This document shows, in pieces, positions 53,701 to 63,700 of a stretch of 64,000 nucleotides of DNA. A program made the position numbers and the translations under genes. Each line of letters starts with the position of its first letter. The stretch's first letter is position 1. The stretch is from contig NC_056423.1 in NCBI RefSeq assembly GCF_905147365.1, positions 414,501 to 478,500 of the forward strand, read 5' to 3'. The notes below the pieces were generated by a model. The model made no database searches, had not been told where the DNA came from, and worked only from the letters and a program-made list of their open reading frames with translations. This stretch comes from Aricia agestis (Eukaryota > Arthropoda > Insecta > Lepidoptera > Lycaenidae).

Positions 53701-54663
53701 TCACTGAGAAATGACAGACATAGAACTGAATATTTGACAGGAATTAAAGCAGCAACGTCTTATTTGCAGTTACTGAGAAAACCAGCTAGCACGCTTTTTT
53801 TACCGCTGGGGTATGCCATACCCCACCTCGTACACGGAGGGTTAAGTGTAAAGAAACAGGCGAAACTGCAGACAGACAAGCGGACAACCATTATTTTTTT
53901 AAATATTAGTCAGTAAAATACAGATTTTGGATTTGTACCCAATGCGTACAAGTTAACAGTTGGCTCCTAGTCTATAACACGTGTAAATCCATTTTTTTTA
54001 AATAATACATGGCTGGTCTCTGATAATACTAAATGATCTATAAATATCTAAGATCCTCAGAATACAGAATTTGTTTTGTATTCAGTCAGGACCCGATCTA
54101 GCCATTTAGCCGCTCCGGGCAAAGATCATTTTCGCCGCCCTTTACATATATACAGGAATCATATTTGTTGGGGGAAAATGGGAGGGATATTTAAGTAATA
54201 TACTCAAATATTTCCACTGCCAAACTTAAGGTAGGTTAGCTGGTAAAATTCTCAAACTTAAGTGGTGGATGGCTAGGTTGGAAGATAGGAATAAGTCAAT
54301 TTCGCCGCCCCTCATTTTTGCCGCTCTGGGCAAATGCCCGGCTCGCCCCCCCTTCGATCGGGCCCTGTGTATTCTGAGTATAGATCCTAAATCCTAATAG
54401 CATTTGATTATTTTGTATCGCCTCTAGAACGAGTCTAATTTATCATAATTCATAATATAGCGCGTGTAACTTTTTTATATGTACGGTTCTTAGCAACAGC
54501 ATATTCTTTGATTCGTAAGTAAAACAAATTATTATATTAAAAAAACATAAACCACATTTTTATGTTTTTTTTTCTTCTATGCTACAGTAATGAGTAATGC
54601 CACTAATATCCATTAGAATATGAATCCATTAATCCATACTAATATTATAAATGCGAAAGTATC

Positions 54664-54702
<39 letters not shown>

Positions 54703-57700
54703 TGCTTTCACGCCAAAACTACTGAACCGATTGCAATTAAATTTTGTATACAGTTATTCTAGAGTCTGAGAAAGGACATAGGCTACATTTTGATGTGGGA
54801 AAATATCTTATTTCCATGAAAATATCGATGAAAATGAATTCGCATTGCGCGTGGCCAGCGCTCATCCCGGGGGTCCTGGGTTCGAGTCCCGCAGGCGGAA
54901 CAAAAAGTTTTCAATGTTCCTGGGTCTTGGATGTGTATTAAAATAAAATTTCAAAAATCTTAAACATATTTTATGTATAATATTATAAAAAATCCAGAAA
55001 TATATCGATGGAATGAACATTTTAGTTCTAATACGATTCAGCAGATGGCGTTTTATTTTTTACTTTATTGTAACATAGAACTAATCATACTTATTAGTTA
55101 GTATGTTTTTGTTTATAGTTTTTAATACGTTAGAATATTATGTTTAATAATATTATCACTTGGTATAATAATAATCAATCTATCTTATCTTATGTAGAAC
55201 TCCTACTGCATTTCTAATCCATACTATCCATACTAATATTATAAAGTCTGTCTGTCTGTCTGTCTGTCTTGCTTTCACGCCAAAACTACTAAACCGATTG
55301 CAATGAAATTTTGTATACAGTTATTCTAGAGTCTGAGAAAGGACATAGGCTACATTTTGATGTGGGAAAATATCTTATTTCCATGAAAATATCGATGAAA
55401 ATGAATTCGCATTGCGCGTGGCCAGCGCTCATCCCGGGGGTCCTGGGTTCGAGTCCCGCAGGCGGAACAAAAAGTTTTCAATGTTCCTGGGTCTTGGATG
55501 TGTATTAAAATAAAATTTCAAAAATCTTAAACATATTTTATGTATAATATTATAAAAAATCCAGAAATATATCGATGCAATGAACATTTTAGTTCTAATA
55601 CGATTCAACAGATGGCGTTTTATTTTTTACTTTATTGTAACATAGAACTAATCATACTTATTAGTTAGTATGTTTTTGTTTGTAGTTTTTAATACGTTAG
55701 AATATTATGTTTAATAATATAATCACTTGGTATAATAATAATCAATCTATCTTATCTTATAGAACTCCTACTGCATTTCTAATATATGTGACAAGTTGAC
55801 AACAGAAGGCGCTCTAAAATAAAGGAGTTCGAGTGTACCGTGTTGGCCTATATTCCATCCAGAAAATATATCAATGCAATCAACATTTTAATTCTAATAT
55901 ATGAAAACAGGTGGCGTTTTAATTTTTACTTTATTATTGTAACAGAACTAATCATACCTACTTTACTATATAATATTGTTTTTATTCATAACTAGCTGTT
56001 GCCCGCGACATCGTCTGCGTGGACTTTAGTTTATAACGCGCGGTGTCAACAAAATTTGTGTCAAATTTAAAAACTTTTTAAAACCCTGGTAAGTGCTTCC
56101 GGTGTAGCGCAGCCCTTAATTAATCAAAATACCCAAAAACAGCTGTGCAGTGTGCACATAATCTATACTAATATTATAAATGCGAAAGTATCTCTGACTG
56201 TCTGTCTGTCTGTCAGTCTCGCTTTCACGCCAAACGCCAAAACTACCGAACCGATTGTAATGAAATTTTGTATACAGATAGTCGAAAGCCTGAGAAAGGA
56301 CATAGGCTACTTTTTTACTGGAAGAAAGGGTTGTAAGGGGGTGAAAATGCGTAATTTTTTTCAAATTAAGTTAGTTCCAACAATTCATAATAGATGGCGC
56401 CGTGCGTCTTCTACATCGCGCTGACGCTTGCTCAAAAGTCTTCCTATAAGACGTGGTGATACCACGTCTTATAGGACTCTCTTACATTTAAGTTTCGTTT
56501 TTTTCCGATTGTTTTATCTATTCTACGCTATTAAATAACTCAGTACTTTATCTGTGCAGTGACGTAACCTTAAATCTATCAATGATAAATAGTTTATGGG
56601 TAAAGTTGTGTAATTGGAGGGCTAAATAAGCTTTAAAATTTGGCATAAAATATAAAGTTTAATATAAAAAAATGAAATACTTATTGTGTGCACACTGCAC
56701 AGCTGTATTGATTTAAGGGGTACCAGAGTTTTTTTATAAAAGCTTTTGACACCAATTTTGTTGACATCGCGCGCTATAAACTGAAGTCCACGCGGACGAA
56801 GTCGCGGGCAACAGCTAGTAATATTATAAATGCGAAAGTGTGTCTGTCTGTTTGTATGTGTGACCTCTTCACGCCCAAACCGGAGAACCGATTTTACTGA
56901 AATTTGGTATGAAAATACTTTTGAGTCCCGGGAAATGACAAAGGGTACTTTTTATCCCGGAAAAACGAACAATTACCGTGCGATAAATGAATTTTGGTGC
57001 AACCCAGTTACGGGTGTCTTAAAGTTTGTTTGTTTGTTTGTTTGGATCGAATAAGTTCCGAAACTGTATGAAATTTGAAACACACATAGCACAGACCATA
57101 GGTATAATAATATAAGCATTTCACTTCAGTAATAATGTACTATCAGGGGAGTTGATTCCTAAGCAGATGGGGGACCTACGTAGTTTGGTCACATTACGTC
57201 AAACCCAGCCGACAGATAACAACGAACATTGAATTGACACCGACCAATTTGGTCTGTCAACTGCCTAGGAATCAATTTCCTCGATGGTACATTTAATATG
57301 ATATTAATTTAATGAAATATTCTTATATCGCAGAGCGCTGTTTATCTTTATACGCTTTTTATCAAGTATTTGAAGCGACCCCAAAGAAGAGCTTTGTTTT
57401 ATTAATTAGTCAAAGAACTGCAAGTGCGTTATAATTGCTTATCTTACTTGATTTTATTATTATACTACATATTTTTAAAAGGAAAGTCAAGTTTAAGGTT
57501 GATTTATATGCGGTTTGGCCGCTACACCGTGAGAAAATGAAAATGAGAAATATTTATTTCTAAATAGGTTAACCAGATTGTCACTCTTAATGAGGCCTAC
57601 CACCGGCGCGGCGTAAGAAACTCGCACGGGGCTACCTTTTTTCAGATCGCAAGCAATAGTATACAGTTACGATTTTTTTATTAGTATACGTTAATTTAAT

Positions 57701-60700
57701 TAGTATACCTTAAAATATAGTCCCTAACCAAGAAAAGGCACCGGTGATGTAACCACTTCACCGTACACTATCGTTTTTTTTTATGTGCAGGGGAAACCCA
57801 TTATGGGTACCCCGGGTTGGGGATGTGCCTCAGTTAAGGGGGCGACTAACCCTAAAGTGTCGATTTTATAATTCATTTTAATACTTGAAAATAAGCCCCG
57901 AATTGTTTCATTTTCTAAAATTAGATACTACATTATATTTCCGAGAATTCGATCTGAGCAAAAACGCGATATCTAAAAATTTTCTCGATAGAAAAAAAAT
58001 CACAAAGATGCATCTAATTTTCACGAATTTTTCGAACGAATCCGCGTCGTTCTTTTTCATCTGGCATATGAAAGACGGGCGTGAGTGTGAAGAGAGAAGG
58101 ACGATGTTTGATTTTTGGGGTTAGTCGCCCTCTTAAGCTGAAGCACCCCGGGGGTATGTGGGACTCCAGACGTCGGGCTTACCCACGAAAACCACCTGCG
58201 GTTTGCCTTCAGCCGTATACGGAGGGATGTCCCGGATCTAACAAACACAGGACTCCCTCCACGACCAGCCGGTCTACCTCAGAATCGACCGGACTTCCAC
58301 CAATGTTAGGGAACGCTTTGCAAACTAAAGAGTTTCCCTCGGCGCCGGAACTAGCTAAGCCGGACAGGTTCCCATTCTCGCTCGGAGCCCCGTATTAGAC
58401 GAAAGTTTGGAGGTTAGCGACGCCTCCGCACTCCCGTCCTACGCCGGCGGAGCGGAACAGAGATGGGTCGTCCTCTCTGTTCCGCTCCGCGGGCTCTTTC
58501 TGCGAAAGGACGGTTTCGCAGAAAGAGACCGCCGCCTGCCAGGCCTCATCGCTCTCGAGGATGCAGCGCAAAATGCTCAGGAGTGAGAGGTCTCCACCTA
58601 GCACCGCCACGATCTCGTGGCGGTGCACGGCCCAACGATCGTGCAAGGTACCGTACTAACCTAACCACGTCACCGTACTCATTCCAGGTGCTAGCATGTC
58701 TGGCGCTGGACGTCCTACTCCTGGGCCTGGGGATGTCCATCAGCTTCGTCACGATGGTGCTGCCGGATGTGCTGGACGCCAAGCAGGGACTCTCCATCAA
58801 CAAGGAGCAGGCGTCGTGGTTTGGTTAGTTTTTGTACCATCACTACATGGTATAAAACAAATGTTGCTCTTTTGTTTAAAACTGCGTGTGCTTTAAAAAA
58901 ACAACGGATTTGGTGTAGTTTTCTTCATTAAGTAGAGTAAAACAACCGAAAGGCTACTTTTTGATGCGAAAAGGGAGTCCTAAGACATATGAGGTTGACA
59001 GTGGGACTGAAAGTTTGTTCAACGATCATTCCGCCATCTGTGTGCCGATTTTCAATTATTTTTCAAGCTCATGATGGTTGGCGCTCATTGGGGGAGGCCT
59101 ACGTTCAGCAGTGGACGGCAATAAGCTGATGATGATGATAAATGTATTATATAACCATTCACCTAAAGTTAATAAAACATATAATAAAACTCTTTCAATT
59201 CCAGGCAGCATGGCGTTTCTCTGTCAGCCCCTCGGCAGCGTCTTCTCCGGGCCTCTTCTGGACTACTTCGGTCGGAAGAAGGCGCTGTTCCTGGTGAACA
59301 TCCCGCATCTCATAGCCTGGCTGCTGATGTATCTGGCCTGGGACGTGCCAAGCCTGTTCATTGCCAACGCTTTGCTTGGCATCGGCACGGGAATCATGGA
59401 AGCGCCGTCGATTACTTATGTTGGGGAGATTACGTAAGTTAATTATGACAAAAGTCTTATTTGCATAATTATTATAAAAACTTTTAAGCTAAGCAAAATG
59501 TTTGTATTGGTGAATTGTGCTACATACAACAACATTGATAAAAACTTTCAAGCTAAGCTTATAACAATTAATTAGGTTTCATAATGACGACCTTAGTGCC
59601 TCAATGGTTGAGCAGCGTGTGGCAGCTCAAGCCGGGGGTCGCGGGTTTGAATCCTACGGAACAAAAAGTTTTCAACACACTTTCGCATTTATGATAATAG
59701 TATAGATAACATAATATTATGTATAGCAATGAATGACATAATATACTAACATTATTTCAAGTAACAAACTATGTTACACACTTTTCTCTAAAATGTTAAT
59801 GATCAAGCGTTAGTAAATTATTACTTCCTTTCTCGTCATAATTAAGCAATAAAATAATTATGACGATAATGGTAGAAGATAATACCTAAAACTTACAGGT
59901 TTAAATTTTAGGTACATCAAATGCAAATGTTATTCTCTAGTCATCATAATAATATTGTTTGCTAAGGTGTTTATAAATTATATAGACTACTGTTAAGTAG
60001 GCTGATGTTGCTAAAAAGTATTTACAAATTACATTCCAATGACCATTATTATAGTACTTAATTAAAAACAGTAGTTCAATACAACTTAAAAAAACACGAA
60101 ATACTTATTACCAACATACAATAATTATTGTGTACCCTTTAAAATCTATATTTTAATACCTCGATCGTGGAATTCGCAGACACAATAGATTTTCAATTAT
60201 TATGCGACAGCCGGGTGCCGCTTGCTTGGGGATTGATGGGTTAAATAGCTATAGCGGTTCTTGAGATACAGCCTGGAGACATATAGACAAACAGGCAGAC
60301 GGACAGACAACGAAGTCTTAGTAAACCCTATTATTAAGACTTCTGAAATTTTCACAGATTGTGTATAACAACAAGTGTTGCCGCTATAACAACAAATACT
60401 AAAAATAAATTAATAAAGTATATTACTTAAGGGGCGCTCCCATACAAGAAACGTGATTTTTTTGGCCTTTTTTGCTCGTAATCAATAATAGTAACAGTTA
60501 AGCACTTGAAATTTTCATAAAATCTTTAATTATATTTGTACTTTAATAATTAATAATAAAATTAAAATAAAGTAATTGTTTAAGGGTCCCATACAAAAGC
60601 ACAATTTTTTGTCTACTTTTGCCAAGATAAAAAAAGATATAAACAATGATTTTTTTTTAAATCTCTATTAACAATATTATTAACTATTGTATATAGAATT

Positions 60701-63700
60701 AAAAAAAAATATATTACTTTGACATTATTTTTTTAAACATATTTTTCATCGGTCGAAAGTACCCAAATTTGAGGTTTTTCGAACCTTTAAAAATTCATAT
60801 CTCTAAAAATATTAACTTTATCGTAAAAAGTCATAGGATCTTTTTTATTGGTATTTTAATAAAGAATATTAAAAAAATTGTTCGGTTGAAAAATAACAAT
60901 TCCTTGCAATTGTTTAAACGATGTTTGTTTAAACAATATGGCACCGGGTTGCGCCCTGGCAACATGCATTTATATCATCTGGAGGGCAATTTGAAGAGGA
61001 TCGCATAAAAAAAATTGAGGTGGAATAGTTTTCGGTACTCATGCGCCGACTCGTGCATTAATACTTAGAACAAAAATTTAACCTCTAATATCTATTTTTG
61101 TGAATAACATCTAATTTTGGAACTATTTAAAACTTGTTAAATGGCCTGCTGTGTAATTTCCCAGGTATAAATTAATTATTAGGTAGCCAATAAGAGTTGT
61201 AGTCATTTATAAATTCCGCCTCAAATATTGCGGTTAAAAATCATTTACAATTAGTATAATTTATTAATTGCAAGATCCTCATCTTTTTAAACTTTCGCGT
61301 TGCATTATAATTAAACTTTTTAATCGGGACCTACTTACTTAAGTACAGAACGATGTGATTATTATATTGGAATTGGATATATTATATTTAAATATCACTA
61401 AAATAAGATAAGCATTAAACTTTTTAATCGGGACTTAACGCGACTTATTACTACTTAGTAATAAGTCGTTCTGTTGCACCTATAATAATTAATACATATA
61501 ATATTTATATTTCTCCGATTTTTTTTCCTATATCCCACAACCTGCGCACTTTTCTGGCACATGGCAATGCGTAGTGTCATTAATTGTGGTGTTTTTTAGG
61601 ATAACTTTCGGAAGCTATTTCTCAGCATTTTAGTACTGATTATAAAAGAAAAATAAAAATACGTGAATTTTTATTTTTACCAAGAATCAATATTAAATCG
61701 AAAATTGGCCAGAAGGTTTAATTGCACCCTGTATAAAAAGCTGCCTTAAAGATTATTAGCACGCCGAAAAGCGACGCGAGCCCTCACAAAGCTCGGCTTT
61801 TAGCTAGTTATGTTTATTTCTATTGACTTCCTTTTATGTCGTCAACATAAAACCAATTAATAATTCCAGGGATCCCAGCGTCCGTGGTACCCTCACCACG
61901 TTGACCAACTGCTTCACATCAGCGGGGATGTTCATCGCGTACCTGCTGGGCACGGTGCTGCCGTGGCGGCAGGCGGCGCTGGTGTCTCTCGCCGCTCCTA
62001 TAGCTACCATGGCGTTGGTGCTGTTTGTAAGTAACAACGATTTCGCCAGTCTGGGTTACAATTAATTCCTTTTTTCTCGTAGCTAAGAAAGAAATTTAAT
62101 AGTATACCTTCTATTTTGTGTATAAAAAAACGATTAGTGGACACAGACTGATGAATTTTCTATGTAAGAAATGCAGAAGCCTACATAATATTTTTTTCGA
62201 GCTATATGTTAAGCCCAAGTCCTAATCGACAAATCACGATAAAGAAAACGAAGGTTCGCCATCTGCCTTTGAATAATTTTCTCTGATGACAAATAGAAAT
62301 CAAAATACTGTGTGCAAGTTTTTTAAAACATATTCATTATCTAATATTATTATGTGACGTCTAAATACGTCTTGGCATTTAGGTGCCAGCAAAATAGCTA
62401 GTTCCTTTAAATGCACAAAGCATTAAAATTTTTGCTGTAAGTCTATATTTTTGGCCCTTTAAATTTCAGGTGCCCGAAACACCCATATGGCTGCTCTCGA
62501 AGGGTCGCCAGAAAGAAGCCCTACATTCTCTCTGTCGCGTCCGTGGTTGGGCGCCTCCGGAAGACGTCAAAGAGGAATTCGACGATCTTCTACAGTACAG
62601 CGATCTGATCTCCCAATGCGTGATCTGCGCCAACGAGGGGAAGCCAGAAACGGAGGAGTGCGAGCATAAAAACATGAATTTCTTCAAGAGGATGATCAAT
62701 AAGATGAGGCATGTCTTCTTCGTGAAGGAGACTCTGAGGCCGTTTTCGCTGGTGATGGCTTACTTCTTCTTCCACACCATGAGCGGCTTCATACCGGTCA
62801 GGCCGAATATGGTGAACCTCTGCAAGGCGTTGGGCATGGCCGCTGATCCGAAATTGATCGTGGTAAATATCTTACTAGTTGGTTACTTTTATAGGCATTA
62901 TTTTTTATGAAGTAAGGGGCAAACGAGCAAACGGTTTACCTGATGAAAAGCACCGTCGCCTATGGACACTTGCAACATAAGAAGAGCTGCAGGTGCGTTG
63001 CCGGCCTTTTAAGAGGGAATACGGCTCTCTTCTTGAAAGTTTGCAGGTTGTATTGGTCCGGAAATATTGCTGGTGACAGTTCGTTCCAGAGTATTTGTTT
63101 AATATTATGGTAAAATTTCAAAGGACCTTTTTAATTTTTGGTGGAAGTTATGTGACAGTTAAAAAACATTTTAACAACATTTAAATAACCTTTATTCGTT
63201 GAGTTATGGTCTATGGAAAATTCGTTAAAACATCCATGGCTGTTATAATTCCATGACCAAACAACAAACCGAACAGATTTTATTACTTAATTGAGGGTCA
63301 TTTTGGTTCAGTGCTCTTACACAAAAAAAACAATTTGAGGTCCACACCACACTAGGAACCGGTTTGTAGACGCAACTAGTGATATACGACTGACATTACC
63401 CGCTTTGATATAATGTAGCTATTGCCTAATTTATCTTCTGTTTTATAAATATTTTATCTATTAATTAATAACCCTGATGAATATTAAATAAGTACTAAAC
63501 GGAAGATGTTACAACGTCACCTATGTCACAAGCATTTTTATAATAATAAATTTTGTGAATCAATGCCAAATCTATAACTTTACACCATACAATGCAATAA
63601 ACACAAAACACCATGTTATTCGCCGCGGACTTGGCGAGCTGACTACCGTGCCTCCATTTAAAAGCATTATTTTTTAATTTATCAGACTATTTTCAAATAC

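Larger units (their letters stand above)
57767..58661 (-). mobile_element. 5'-truncated R1-like LINE end inserted next to a splice acceptor
   Basis: TAACCACTTCACCGTAC (57750-57766) and TAACCACGTCACCGTAC (58662-58678) are 17-base direct repeats with one difference. Poly(A) of the element is the T-run at 57773-57783. Contains the last part of ORF2, a long 3' UTR and the nested TTAA MITE at 57838-58132. Confidence 0.82.

Noticed and set aside
58463..58828. 121-codon ORF ending in transporter exon 2
   Set aside because: Its first 75 codons are the antisense of an R1-like LINE; only the part from 58688 is exon.
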